From Balamuthia mandrillaris (lineage: Eukaryota; Discosea; Longamoebia; Balamuthiidae), in contig JAVKOQ010000012.1 in NCBI GenBank assembly GCA_031835245.1, positions 136,501 to 200,500 on the forward strand: 64,000 nt of DNA, in the 5' to 3' direction. The translations under genes were made by a program, and so were the position numbers. Positions 1 through 11,441 of the stretch are shown in pieces (the stretch's first letter is position 1; each line of letters starts with the position of its first letter). The notes under the pieces were generated by a model. That model made no database searches. It had not been told where the DNA came from and saw only the letters and a list, made by a program, of their open reading frames with translations.

Positions 1-1683
1 ATGAGAGCAAGCAATACTTACGAACGATGTTGCGAAGCAGAGCAAGACATTGCATCACTGATTCTCTTTTGGCAACTTTATCGATAAAGATATCAATTAG
101 CTTGTACCTGTAGACAAAGCAAAAAAGGCACTCGATTGCGTTAGTTCGGAGCAAACAAAAAAAACCATGAATGGAATACCTATGCGGTCTGAGTGAGTAT
201 CCACCCGTCATTTTCATAAGTTGTTCCATAGCGAGATCGACGATAGGTTGCTCAGCGGCCGAGTCGTCTTGAACTAATTGCCATAACAAGTTCATGGTAC
301 GCAGCTTTTTCAAAAGAAATGTCAGCAATCCATATGTGTATCAGCCTGTGGGAGGAACCAGTAAGAAGAAGAGAGATAAAGTACCTTAATTTCGGTGAAG
401 TTGATGGTATAATCTTGAAACTGAGAGATAAGCGTGATGATGCGAGGAGTAAATTCAGCAAAAGGAATGTCTTGAATCTTCTTTAAGAGGTAGGTGAGCT
501 GCTCTAAAGAGAGACTGCTAAGAATGCTGCCAAGCAGCACATAGACAGCTTCCACCAGGGAGTCATGGTTGAGATTCCGAGCGTTCCAAATCATGTCTAG
601 ATATTCCTCCGATAAACTGTTTTCGGAAGCGAGGAAACGCAGAATGGTTTTGCAACGCTTTATGAGTTCGGGATGAGTATCGGAAGCTACTGATAAAAGG
701 TCCTCTATTATCTTGTTGCTACGAAGCCATTCAATGAGATAACTCGATTCCAACCACTTAGCTACCTGTATAATAAAGTCATTCATTAAATCAGTGTTTG
801 TGGAGAGAGAGAGGGAGAGAGAGAGAGAAATTTACTGGAGGTAACCGCGTTATATAATTGGCCGAGTGGTGACTCTCATCGTTCCAAGTACTATATTTTT
901 TACGCTTAGTCATGTCAATGACTGTCAAGATAGAAAAATGTGAGAACAAATTGAAACAGCAAAGTATGGAGAAACCTTACCTTCTTCTATGTGGGAAAGT
1001 CCATGCATACGCTTTGGCAAGTTTTGCGAGTGGAAACACTTTAAGGCGAACTCCAAGCAAAAACGCTCACAGAATTCGTAAGCCCCAGCTCCAGCGTATT
1101 CCTTCATTAGACCTTCCATGTATCGCACAATATCCTCCACGTCCTTCTTGCCAACCGATTTGAGTTCCTCCGGAGAGAGATTGATCAGCATTTGCAGCAC
1201 CATTTCCAACTCGGGATAGAACTTCTTTTTGAGATCCGGTATCAGGAAGCTTTTTGTCTGTGCACACAAAGGCGAGTGAGACGATTAGCAACTGGTCCTG
1301 AATGAGAGAATAAGAAACGTACCCTGTAAAATAGAGAAATAAGGAGTTTCAATGTAGAAATGGGGACTTTTGGCTCTGTGTGGCGTATCCTTGCCACCAT
1401 GGCGTCCAATCCTCCTTTGTTCACAAAGTAATTTATATTATAGACACAGAAGCGGGAGGAACGCGAGGAACTCTAATGTGCATCCGTAAATCAAAGTATG
1501 GTATATTTTCAGTAATGGAAAGAATAAAAGTCAATGGTGAACCGCATACCTCCAACAGAGCAAATTCTTCCAAAACTTGAGAAGAGTCTTTTTGAGACTG
1601 AAGTTGCGCATAAAGTATATCCTGTTGATAGTAATTTTGTTCAGCAGGACAAAGACGGGGTAATCGAGAGAAGAGAGAGAGAG

Positions 1684-1724
<41 letters not shown>

Positions 1725-2584
1725 AGAGCAGAGCAGAAACCTCTTGCTCGTAGGGCGTATGGAAATAAAATGGCCGTGTGTCATCGAAAAGCTTGTTTAA
1801 AATTTCCAGCAGCGGTTCGTTATCATAAGACATACGATAGATAGCAAGGTCTATAACCCGCAAGAAGAATTCGTTGACCAACAAGAAATGGTCGTCCTCT
1901 TTGAACCTTCTTTGAACAAGTATTTTGATAATGGCAGGCAACGCAGTGTGCACAAAGTAAACCCGGTGCTCTGCCGTAAATGGGCACTCCTCTGATGTTA
2001 AGGAGTCGATGACGCTTTCCAACAAGGCCAAGGGTCTCTCAGGAGCAACAGCGACTAATGAAACGGTCAATAAGCACAATTCTATCACTCTCACTCACCT
2101 CTTTCTCTTCGGTGCTCTACCACCCTTCTCTCGTTCGTTCTTCTCTCTTCTCTTTTTGGAATGTAACGTACCTCTATCAAGCTCCGTTTGTATGTTATGG
2201 TAGGTTATCTCATAATTTAATATCTCTTCTGGGGTGAGTGAGACCTTTGGTTTTATGGGAATAAGTTGGCCTTCTGTTATTTTTGGTGGCGTGCAGCTGT
2301 TAGTAGGTGAAGTATACTAAGCCCCAAAAAAAAATGAAAGAGTTACCTTCAACCACCTCGGTGCAGGTAGTGGCATTTTGCGGAGGAGCAGTCTCTCCTG
2401 ATGAGCCAGTCACAACCTCATTGGATGGGTCCTCAACCTTCCCAGAGGCGGTGCACGTTGATGAGGAAGCTGGCGGGGATTGCTCTGCCTGCTGAGTTGA
2501 ATCAGAGGCCGGTTGCTCGGAGGGAAGTGGAGCTATAGTCTCGGTGGTTGAAACAGGTACTGGTACCTCTTCTGTGGAGCTCAT
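1..2584 (-). CDS. USP9X/USP34-family giant deubiquitinase, N-terminal part (cut by window start)
   Basis: Ten exons can be joined in frame from the ATG at 2584: 2584-2347, 2273-2172, 2054-1741, 1597-1550, 1472-1323, 1257-981, 921-836, 765-385, 304-180 and 107-22, all with GT-AG junctions, giving about 602 residues. The gene continues off the left edge, so the catalytic domain is not visible. After a Thr/Ser/Glu-rich first exon the protein is helical and ARM-like. Exon 8 has the segment around SNKIIEDLL, KTILRFLASE and LDMIWNARNLNHD, which resembles the NNIIEHIFG / VILNFLAAEG / IDCIWAAAQLKH stretch of USP9X. Members of this family remove ubiquitin and regulate trafficking and signalling; that role is inferred from the family only. 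Introns at 766-835 and 1598-1740 carry (GA)n on the plus strand, so (CT)n in the transcript. USP9X, USP24 and USP34 cannot be told apart from this part. Confidence 0.75.
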
Positions 2585-3255
2585 GGTTTAGAGGCCCTCT
2601 CTTTTGTCAACCAAAAATAAAGAATAAGGGCAGCTTATGTGGTCTGGGTTGCACAAAAGATGAAAAAAAACGAAAAGTTAAACACAATGGGCTTGCACAA
2701 AACTGCATGCACAGCAGAAAAAATGCGTTGTTGCAGCGAGGCAACAACCAGACGGAAAGATAAACAAGCAAAGAAAGTAGCAGCCTTACCAAAAGGGTTT
2801 GCAAGCTCGGTTGTGGTTACGGTTTTAAGGGGAAAAAAGGCAAGCGTGCGAGCTGCAGAACCTGTTGAATGGTGCTACAGTACGCTTGGCAACAACACAC
2901 AAGGTTTGGTGTTCTTGGAATACGGCAACCAACCCAGGCGTTTGCAATCTTTTTTTGCAGCTACCTTTTTTTCTCTCTCACTCTCTTCTTTTATTCGTTC
3001 CCTTTCTCTGCTGCTTCCTTTAATTTGTTTCTATGTTTTCTTGCCGCGAAAAATTTGTTTTTGGGTGAACGCCTTGCCAAGGACGACATGATAAAGGTTG
3101 ATGTCACAATCTTTCTATTCAAGACGACACGAGCCTAGGAACCCAAAAAAAAGGGGGAAAAAGACAAAGAAAGAGAGAAGGGGCCAAAAGGGAGCAACCG
3201 TGTTCTTGAAACGAGACAAACACAAGAAAGAAAGCAAAAACTTCAGAGGTTTTGT
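2585..3255. promoter_or_regulatory. Intergenic region upstream of the deubiquitinase gene
   Basis: This gap lies 5' of the deubiquitinase ATG (2584, minus strand) and 3' of RPS23. It should hold the promoter of the former and the 3' UTR of the latter. A pyrimidine-rich stretch at about 2949-3030 is the only notable structure. I see no gene in it; the open frames here have no family-like sequence. Confidence 0.5.
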
Positions 3256-4154
3256 TTAAGATCTGGGCTTCTCCTTCTTGCCAGTCCACAGGGCGTAGAG
3301 ACCCACGTTGGCGACCTTGACGACCTTGAAGCGGACTCCCGGAATATCTCCGACAGCGTGACCCTTACGACCGAAACCAGCAATGAGAACTTCGTCCTTT
3401 TGGTTGTTAAGAGCGAAAGGGGGAAAATAGTCAGAAAAGAGAGAAACGAAAGAGGCAATGAATGAACGCACGTTCTCCTCCACGAAGTTCAAGCAACCGT
3501 CCCTAGGAACGAAGGCAGCGATCTTCTTGCCGTTCTTGATCAGCTGTACACGCACGCACTTACGGATGGCAGAGTTAGGCTGCTTAGCCTCAATACCCCT
3601 TTGGTCACGAACGAGCGGGTTAACAAAAGCGGAAAAAAGAGAGACGAGGAGAGTTCGTTTTGTCGAAATATATCTGATGGAAGAGAAAATACATACAACT
3701 TCTCCAACACGATTCCCTTAGCGTGAGAGGCACCTCCGAAGGGGTTAGCCTTCAAGGCAGTACCCAAGTGGGCCTTCTTGTAGGCCTTGTCAGCCCATCG
3801 CTGATTCCTGCGGTGTCTCTTGAGCTTGCGCGCAGCGCGAATTCCTCTTGGTTTGCTACAAGAGGGGGAAAACAGAAAGAGAATTAGAAACGATTTCTGG
3901 TTTCATCTCCCACACACAACAAAATTCCTCCGCGCGGAAAGCACAGAGTGAAACATCAAAATAACACAGTTATGAAAAGCACGGTTGAAAACTAAAAACC
4001 CAAACACAAAATCAAACTCCAAAAGTCACAAAACCACACCAAAATCACAAACAAAACCACAAAATCCTTCACTCCATCCCTCCCACAAAATCACACAAAC
4101 AGCGAGAGCAAAAATTTTCTTGGTGGGGTCAAAAAAAACGTACCCAGATCCCAT
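3256..4154 (-). CDS. rps23: 40S ribosomal protein uS12 (RPS23)
   Basis: Four exons, 4154-4144, 3855-3697, 3598-3472 and 3396-3256, join to 145 codons, the usual size for eukaryotic RPS23. The first exon codes only for Met-Gly-Ser plus two bases. The protein shows the family blocks [39 protein letters not shown], the decoding-centre loop around PRDGCLNF, and the C-terminus KKEKPRS. uS12 sits at the decoding centre of the small subunit and monitors codon-anticodon pairing; this is family knowledge. The Pro before Arg-Asp-Gly in the loop is the residue hydroxylated in other eukaryotes. The gene is head-to-head with the R3H/G-patch gene over 247 bp. An early first intron is common in ribosomal protein genes. 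Confidence 0.97.
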
Positions 4155-4401
4155 TTCCTGTGTTTGTGACGGCTGCTACGGCTCGACTTGGCTTTTTTTA
4201 AAGAACTGAGTAAAAAAAGAAATTGGGCTCAAAAAAAAAATTAACTTTTGCGGAATAAACTTGGAAGGTTTGCCCACAATGAGAAGGCACAACATGTCGA
4301 CGAAAATGTAGGCATTGGTTCAGCCGCAACTCCGCCAAACTCCGTGAGAAAAGAAAAGAAGAAAGAGAAAGAACAGAAAAAAAAAGTAGCGGGAAAGGAA
4401 G
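4155..4401. promoter_or_regulatory. Shared divergent promoter of RPS23 and the R3H/G-patch gene
   Basis: Only 247 bp separate the two start codons, so both promoters must lie here. The motif ATGTCGAC sits at 4294-4301; the same core occurs in several other 5' regions of this window (see findings). Confidence 0.6.
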
Positions 4402-5975
4402 ATGGCCAAATCGAAACGAGCGAGCTCTGGCGGTCGCTACTTTGCTCCTTCTTCTGGAGCGATGAAGGTTGGCAGCAGGCAGAGGTCTAGGAGCCTGCCT
4501 TCTTCGTCTGCTTCGTCGAAAGCGCGGCACGGCGTGCCGCTTCGGCGGGCTATACGGAAACAGCTGCACAAAGGGCCGGCTCATCGTACCGCCAAGCGTG
4601 GCACTAAACAACAACACAAAACATCAACTCATCGTGCTGCCAAGCGCGTAAGTGGTGGTTCCAGGAGAATGCCTTTCAAAGTTGTGAATCCAGGAGGAGG
4701 TGACCGCCATGCCTTTGCGGCTCGTTTTCGCTGGAAGTCAGAAAATCATCGCAAGATGTACTTGTTGCAAGAGAAAAAGGAAGCCGCCAAGAGACGTGCT
4801 CGCTTGGAACGAGAACGTCAAGAAGAGAGGGAATGGGAGGAGGCGTTATCCAGTTGTTCGCGATCAGAAAGACGTCCGCAGCGGTACCTACAGCTACCAT
4901 CCAGACGTAGAAGTGATTCTCAGCTCGTTCATGTAAGCGAGGAAGCTGCCATGGACTATCTTCAGGTTCCTTTTCCTTTCAAATTGCCTTCCGCTGTGGT
5001 CCTTTACGCATCGGACTTTCTAACTCACTTGTTTTCATTCTAAAAGAACACAGCCTTTTCTGAGAGTTGCGCACAGCCAGCCACGTTGTGGTCTCCCACC
5101 AACCTCTACGAGAATTATGACTTTTCAGAGGACTACTCGGGCACAGATACGGATGGGGATGAAGAAGAAGAATCGTACGATGAATACGAAGATGGATTCG
5201 ATGAAGCAGAGGAGAAACAATTGGGAAGAGAGTTGGTAGATATGGCCTCGTTGTATGAGCTGCCAGAGGTCATCGTGCTGAATGATGAGGAGGACGATGG
5301 AAAAAACAAACAGGAGAGCAAACAGGAGGCAACAACTAACTATATTTACGTCGAAGATGAAGAACGCAGCGATGAACTGGCGCCAGCATGGCGGTTGGAC
5401 TTTGAAGGCGAACGAGAACTGGAACAAAGCACCCAACAGGAGTTTCTCTTTGATCGTGTGCTCAACGGAAGATTTCGTAATGATGATGAAAAACAAGAAG
5501 AAGAAGAAGAAATGGAAAACAAAGTGGAAGCTACTGGTGGAGGAGAAGTTGTGCCCTTTGTGGAAGGCTCGGGGAGCCGAGAGAACCAACGGACGCCGCA
5601 TCGTTCTCACCAAAATTCAAGAAAAAAGCGAGTTTCGTCCAAAGACAGATACAGTAAGAAGGAGGTGGCGGACCCATCTGCCATCATGACCGTGTCATGG
5701 ATGAATTACACCATTCGAACTTTTGTGGGAAGCAGCTTGCCGAGGTACTTTAGACTCTTCGATGCTTTATTTTTTCTTCTCGGTCAAATCACTAACTGTT
5801 CATTTGCCTTACTAGTTTACAATTACCTGCTATGTCCGGCGAACACTTACGTATGGTCAGAAGTCTCGCTGAGGCTTACCAGCTGCAAGAAACCTACAGC
5901 CTTGCCGCTGCCGGAGAGGATTGTGCGCCCACCTTGACCAAAACAAAACGGTCTTGCTATCCTTCCTCAAGTAAT

Positions 5976-6011
<36 letters not shown>

Positions 6012-6561
6012 TCTCCACTTTCTAATAACTCAATTTCTTGCAGATCGTTTGAACAAGATTATCAGTTCTTTTGAAGACATTGCCATCCTCAACAAGAAAA
6101 AGCTATCCAAAAAGAAAGGAAAAGGAGGCTCCAGCTCGACTCCAACTAGCAAGCGTCACAGATCTTCTCCGAAAAGCCACGAGCATCGTCACCGCCGAGC
6201 CACCACCTCTCCCTCTTTTTTCCGCAACAAGAAAAAGAGCAGCACGAATGAACGCTCGCCTTCACATTCAAGGCCAGCAATACCATCCCGCCCTCTTTCT
6301 GTTCGCGAGATGGATGGGCACGTGGTGGGCGGGTACGCTCCTCCTTTGGGTATTAACAACATTGGCAATAGACTGTTGCGAAGCATGGGATGGAGCGGGG
6401 GTGCCCTCGGTAATCTACTAGCCGCTTTTCTCTCTTTGTGCCTCTCTTCCTACTGACCATTCCTCACTGCATGACTTGTTACCCGGCCAGGCAAAAGGGG
6501 CATAACTGAACCTATCACTACCACTGTCAAGAATAACAAGTTTGGTCTCGGCTTTGGTTGA
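4402..6561 (+). CDS. R3H and G-patch domain protein (GPATCH2/SQS1-like)
   Basis: Five exons, 4402-4965, 5047-5744, 5816-5970, 6044-6409 and 6491-6561, give 617 residues. The N-terminal third is basic and Arg/Ser-rich. The middle (about residues 195-330) is very acidic. An R3H-like segment follows (around HLRMVRSLAEAYQLQETYS), then a second basic linker. The protein ends in a G-patch: the last exons read NNIGNRLLRSMGWSGGALG and then GKRGITEPIT and LGFG, close to the C-terminus of human GPATCH2 and yeast Sqs1. G-patch proteins of this type bind and activate DEAH helicases (Prp43/DHX15) in splicing or ribosome maturation; this is inferred from the family. The stop falls directly after LGFG, as expected. 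Sharing a promoter with a ribosomal protein gene would fit a ribosome-related role. The first donor (gttcct) is weak but keeps the frame. Confidence 0.8.
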
Positions 6562-6838
6562 ACCTGGTGATGGTAACAACCAGAAATGTTTTTGATGTTC
6601 TCCCATAAGGGGAACTCTGTGGCCACGCCTGTTCTTTTCAGAGGCCATACTTTGTAGTGGCCCACAGGCAGGAAGCTCATGCAAACAGGGAAAGGCTGAA
6701 AAGAAAACGTTTGCTTGGAAACTAAGGAGGCACAAAGGATTCATTTTTTTTTTACATATTAAAACAATAATGTTATATGCACTAAGGCCTTAGGTGGCCT
6801 TACATGCACTGTGAAAAGAAAAGAGGTTGCGATCCGTG

Positions 6839-8185
6839 TTAGGAGGATAAGTTCTCTGAAGGGTACTTGCTGACGGTTCGAGGCTTGAGGGGTAAAGTCT
6901 CAGACATTATTGCGTCAATGTGTTGCTGCACCTGTTCTCGGTTGTGAGGCCTGTTGGCGAAGTAGTCTATCACCAAGAGAATATCACGGCAACAGGAGGG
7001 GCGTCCTGCCAGATTTGAAGTGGCACACCATTCGAACAGACGTTCCAGGAGAGGAGGCGTATCATGTGGGAAAGGGGGGAACCTTGCCTCGTTCTGCTTG
7101 ATGGCCGAAAGGATCCGATAAGGGGTTCGGTAGCAAGCGAAGGGCTCCTTGAAGGAGATTAAGAACCCCAACAGTGCACCCAAGGAAAAGAGGTCGCTGC
7201 GTTTCGTGAAGAGCACTTCGTCTCCCTCTCTTAAGCCCTCGGCCACTTCTGGCGAAGCGTAGGCTGCTGTGCCTTTTGCTCGACCGGCAGTCCCACCGGT
7301 AGAAGCCACCGAGGAGCAGTCGAATGTGTCCTTGACTCGTTGTTCACTGAATGCAAAGTCGGTGATAACAAGGCTGCTAATGGCAGTGTCAAGGGTAAGA
7401 GCTTCATCTGTATCAAGCCACAACAAAAAGTTTTTTGGCTTGATGTCGCTATGCAGGTGACCTTTTTGGCCGAGCGAGTGCAAGGCATCAACGCACTCTA
7501 CACACCGCAGAAAGATTCGCAGCCGGTGCTCATAAGTAAGTTCATCCTGGTAGTGCAAAACGAATCGATGGAGGTCGAAGCGATAGAAAGGCATTACTAG
7601 GCCAATGCTGCGATTGTCTCCAATGGCGAGACCATCTAGAGAAACGCAGAGCGGTTGCGTTGTGGTGTTTTTACCAAGTTGAGAAAGAAGTAGGATTTCT
7701 TGCAGATACGCTTTTTCCTTGCGCACGGTATCACTATCTTCTTCTGTCTCTTCCACGTCTATCCGATCGATGTAAACGTTGAGAAACTTAACTGCCTTCA
7801 TTTGGTCCTCGATGACTGCCTTCATAACTGAGCCAGAGCAACCCCGCCCGACCCTGTTGGCCCATTGTTGTACACGAAGTACTGGGACTCCAAAAACATG
7901 TCCTCCTCTTGGGCTGTTCATTTGTGACATCACCTTGAGAGCGAAAGAGAGTGTGCCCCAAGTCCTATTGAAAAGGCCATTTTTGTCCTCGCTGATCATT
8001 TTCGTTAGGCGATGCAGCTGTGTGGCAGACAAAAGATCCAGGTTGCGCTCTATCTGTTGCATCAAATATATGCGGTTGTCGAAGGAATATTCAGTTGCTA
8101 ACTGGGTTATGAGTTGGTCAAAAGACTCTCCCGTCTCTTCCTCCTTCTCAACACGCCCTCTCTTCCTGCCTTCTCGTTGCTCCAT
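6839..8185 (-). CDS. Intronless protein kinase-like protein with altered HRD and DFG motifs
   Basis: A single open frame of 448 residues without introns, unlike most neighbours. A helical N-terminal part (1-110) precedes a kinase fold. The glycine loop reads GRGCSGSV (about 114-121), the presumed ATP lysine lies in MKAVKFL, the catalytic loop is HSDIKPKNFLL (HRD changed to HSD, Asp kept), the metal-binding motif is ITDFAFS (DFG changed to DFA), and the activation segment ends in AAYASPEV. SDLFSLG matches the subdomain IX Asp. It is most like the CK1/CDC7 side of the kinome (KPxNFLL), but I cannot name a family. The main acidic and basic residues are kept, so it may still be active. The start is only 96 bp from the stop of the upstream monooxygenase gene on the same strand. 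Lack of introns suggests a retrocopy origin; this is inference. Confidence 0.75.
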   Translation of the reverse strand: MEQREGRKRGRVEKEEETGESFDQLITQLATEYSFDNRIYLMQQIERNLDLLSATQLHRLTKMISEDKNGLFNRTWGTLSFALKVMSQMNSPRGGHVFGVPVLRVQQWANRVGRGCSGSVMKAVIEDQMKAVKFLNVYIDRIDVEETEEDSDTVRKEKAYLQEILLLSQLGKNTTTQPLCVSLDGLAIGDNRSIGLVMPFYRFDLHRFVLHYQDELTYEHRLRIFLRCVECVDALHSLGQKGHLHSDIKPKNFLLWLDTDEALTLDTAISSLVITDFAFSEQRVKDTFDCSSVASTGGTAGRAKGTAAYASPEVAEGLREGDEVLFTKRSDLFSLGALLGFLISFKEPFACYRTPYRILSAIKQNEARFPPFPHDTPPLLERLFEWCATSNLAGRPSCCRDILLVIDYFANRPHNREQVQQHIDAIMSETLPLKPRTVSKYPSENLSS

Positions 8186-8281
8186 CTGGCTGTTTCTTTT
8201 TGTTACTGTTTGATTGGAGGACGTCTTTGCCCAAATAAAAAATTATAAAATTTCTTGTAATTTTTTTGAAAACCTGAATCA

Positions 8282-11093
8282 TTATTTGTCATAACGGTCA
8301 TCGGTGGAATGCTCGCCATCGTCGTTGCTGTCGCTGTTGGTGTCGCTATCTCCCAGAGCTGAGGAAGAGTTCCGCAAGAATGAAGCTGGTGTATCCTCTC
8401 GAGAGGATTCGATGTCCTCCTTCTGCTCCTTGATGACATCATAGGAAGCCTTCGGTCTTACCGTGACCAAAGAGAGTGCCGTCAACACAACGAAGGCCAC
8501 CGCCATGGACGCTACTATCAATCCATACAATATCCAAAAGGCCATCGCCGGTTCTAGAATGGTGAAGCCAATGCAGATGTTGACAACCGCCAGAAGTAAG
8601 CCCATTCTGCCAAACCAAAAGTGGAACAAGGCCCAGGCGCTTCGCCATCTATGCTCCTTGCCCGGTCGCAAGAAACCAGCCAACATCACTGCTGCTCCGA
8701 TAGACATGACGGTGAAGCCAATTCCCATGTGAGTGGTGTGAGTCCCAGAGCCAGCCGTAAGCCCAAGCGACAGAGCTACGAACGTCATTAGCAGACCGAG
8801 CACTTGGAAGACTCGGTGCAAATGGAACCACAAGGGGTCATAACGTTTGAAGAACCTTGGCCAGAACGTGCCCAGAGGAAGCAAGACGCCCCAACCAAGC
8901 GCCATGAAGAGCCCATGTAGCTTTAGCTTCAGTTGAGGGCTTTCATAGACGTGTACGCTACCGCTAGCAAAGTCGATAGAACCTGATCCAAAGTTTGTGT
9001 GGTGGTATGCTGGTCCTTGTCCTGTCCAAGCGCCTGTGGCATAAACCACGTCATGTTTGTCGCCAACGATGCCAAGCAACGTGACAAAGGCGGTCAACTG
9101 TGCGCCATCGCTGACCACCGTTTTGTTGGTGACGTTCAGAGCATCGTCGTCTTTGTTGGCTCCTCTGGGCGAGCCCAGCAGACGATACGCAAAGACATCC
9201 GCTTCAGCATGCGATGCAATCAAGACGTTGGAGCCAACCATCTTTCCTGCAGTCTTGGCGAAGCCGTATCCCAGCCATCCCTCCACGTTATCCATTTGAA
9301 AGGCCATCGCGAGGTCCCCATTGTCATGGCGAGTCCAGAAAACCTTGAGCTTTTGATCATTGAGAGGAAGCTCGGAGCAATGTGTGAAGCTGCGAGTGAT
9401 GTCTCCTGCAGAAACATTGCAGGAATGAGGGTTTGGCGTAGGATGAGTTGAGCCTTGGCACGTCGAAAGAGGGTTTGGTCCTTTGCAGGTTGGTTGAGGC
9501 AGAGTTTCCATCATCGCCGGAAGCACGCCCATATCATCGGTGCTATTTCCAGGGTTAGGTCTTAGAATGACATTATCGCCACAGAGGGTAAAGTTGCCAA
9601 CATCGTTCCGTGAGTAAAAGCCGCAAAGGAAGACATGGTTCAGGTTTTCTTTTGGCCACACAAACATAAAGTTGAAAAGCATCTCCATGTCGGAAGCATC
9701 GCCGAACTGCACCGGATGCTCCAGCTTGGAAGTGTCATACACACCATGAAGGTTGAGTTTGTCGCCAATGTCGATAGTGTAGAGGGTGGAGTGGGTCATG
9801 GTGACTTGCTGGAATCCAAAATTCCAATAGTCGATCCTGCCCACCACGCTGGGAGCGCTGTCACCAATGGAAGAAGTTTTGGTCATATAAATCTGTCTTC
9901 CGACGGAGTGCATGTGAAGAAACGAGCCAAATACATTCAAAGAACCTGTAAAGGTGTTGGTGCAGGCGCTTGGGCATGATACCTCATAGTGGAATGCAGA
10001 CTGGCCTGCAGGTATGGGAGCTAGATTTATTCCAATATCTCCCACAGTTAAAGAGGTCGCCTCGTGCTGACGAGTCGACAGGTCCTTGGTAAAATGCAAG
10101 CGCACCCCCGAAGAGTCCACCACACCGCTCTGCTTGGGCATGCCGGGATTGTCATAATGAATCTCCAAGATCAGGTACTGCATGTGCTGTTCCCCAATCC
10201 TCATTCCAACATCGTCGGGTAGTAGCATGGAACCACCACCGACCGCCCATCCAAACATCAACGACATGCAGGGCTTGTGGCCGAGGGGAGATATACCGTA
10301 CATGTCCCCTTCCGCTGGCCCTCCACTACAAACGTTGTGTCCAGGATAGTGCATGGCCACGATGTCGGACATGGAGGCACCGTTTCCACAACCGTGTAAC
10401 AGCATGTGGTGGACATGCTTGTCTTTGACGACGGGCTCCATAAACACGACGTTTCTCGAGCCAGGTCCTATGAGCTCAGTGACGTTGAAGCTGCGGCAAA
10501 TGTACTGGGTCGTGGCTGTGTCAGATACAGCGTACGCGTCCATGAGCAGTTCCACGGAGGAGACAGCATCCTCTGGAGGGCTAGTGTGTGTAGGTCCGTT
10601 CAAAGAAAAGTCGATAGCAGTTGCTCCACGCCGCTTGGAGTGATAGGAAACAGTGTCTCCCGAGGCAGACCACGCGTAGACCACCCGCTGAAGCCCTCCG
10701 GAGGGAAAGATGGGGCGGTCTTGTGGGTCCGCTGTGTCGAGCGCTCGTCGGACGATGACCGTAGTGTGGCCGTCCTCTTGCTTACCAAACAGCACCTCCC
10801 AATGCGAACAGTTGTCCAACTCGGGAAATGGCATGGGGTCAGCTTGCAAAGGATAAGCAGCCCAAGGCACATGGCGATCCTTTTCATCGTATGTTTGGTT
10901 ATTCACAGGTTGTTGTTCTGTGGCCTGATGGCAAATAAAACAAACAGCAATAAGAAAAAAAAATCTCCACAAACCTCTGCTACAGTAGTGCCGTCTAGGT
11001 CATTCACGTATGCAGTCACAATGTCAGCTCCCAACATCGATCCTGAGGTTTGTTCGGCCAGTCCGAAGCCCAGCCAACCCGTTACCTATTCTC

Positions 11094-11161
<68 letters not shown>

Positions 11162-11441
11162 GACAAACCACCTGTTATAAAAAACAAGGACTAGGAGAGG
11201 AGTGGAACAAGCTGCAAACCTGGGCGCTAAGTTTGAGTGTCAACGCGTTGTTGGCGAGCTTCCACGATACCTGGTAGTGGCTGTCCTCGTCGAGCAGCAT
11301 GGAGCCCGTGAACCCAATGTCCGGCTCCTCCACGCATTCCTTGGGTGGCACCTCGTCTGCTAGACAGCAACTCGCCAGAGTCAGGACACTGAGCGCGAGC
11401 AACGCACACAAGGCCTTCGGCTCATGAATTGTGGCCCACAT
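8282..11441 (-). CDS. DOMON - copper type II ascorbate-dependent monooxygenase - DOMON - cytochrome b561 fusion
   Basis: Three exons, 11441-11220, 11085-10975 and 10924-8282, give about 991 residues. A signal peptide (about 1-31) is followed by a DBH/MOXD1-type DOMON domain with GWLGFGLAEQ and SMLGAD. Then comes a complete monooxygenase core: CuH ligands in VHHM (His 283-284) and LEIHYDNP (His 367), CuM ligands in LHMHSVG (His 448, His 450) and a Met in the DMEMLFNFM segment. A second DOMON (about 635-770) has the GKMVGS motif of CYBDOM/AIR12 haem-binding DOMONs. The C-terminal part has about six membrane helices with four histidines placed as in cytochrome b561 (LKLHGLFM, WFHLHRVF, THTTHMGIG, ALFHFWFGR). 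A short acidic cytosolic tail ends the protein. The first exon splits the first DOMON; intron 1 holds a CAA repeat. Inferred role: cell-surface or vesicle hydroxylation of small substrates fed by electrons from cytosolic ascorbate. Confidence 0.85.
11093..11161. repeat. (CAA)n trinucleotide repeat in intron 1 of the monooxygenase gene
   Basis: About 23 uninterrupted CAA units on the plus strand (TTG on the sense strand), directly before the acceptor of exon 2. The apparent poly-Gln frames across it are not coding. Confidence 0.9.

Noticed and set aside
1067-1291. Alternative minus-strand frame overlapping deubiquitinase exon 6
   Set aside because: The other frame (SFLIPDLKKKFYPELEMV and on) is longer, joins both neighbours in phase and has family-like helical content.
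10931-10972. Met-Trp-Arg-Phe start of the long monooxygenase frame as a signal peptide
   Set aside because: It is intron sequence. Joining the exons at 11220/11085 and 10975/10924 completes the first DOMON domain, and a better signal peptide exists at 11441.
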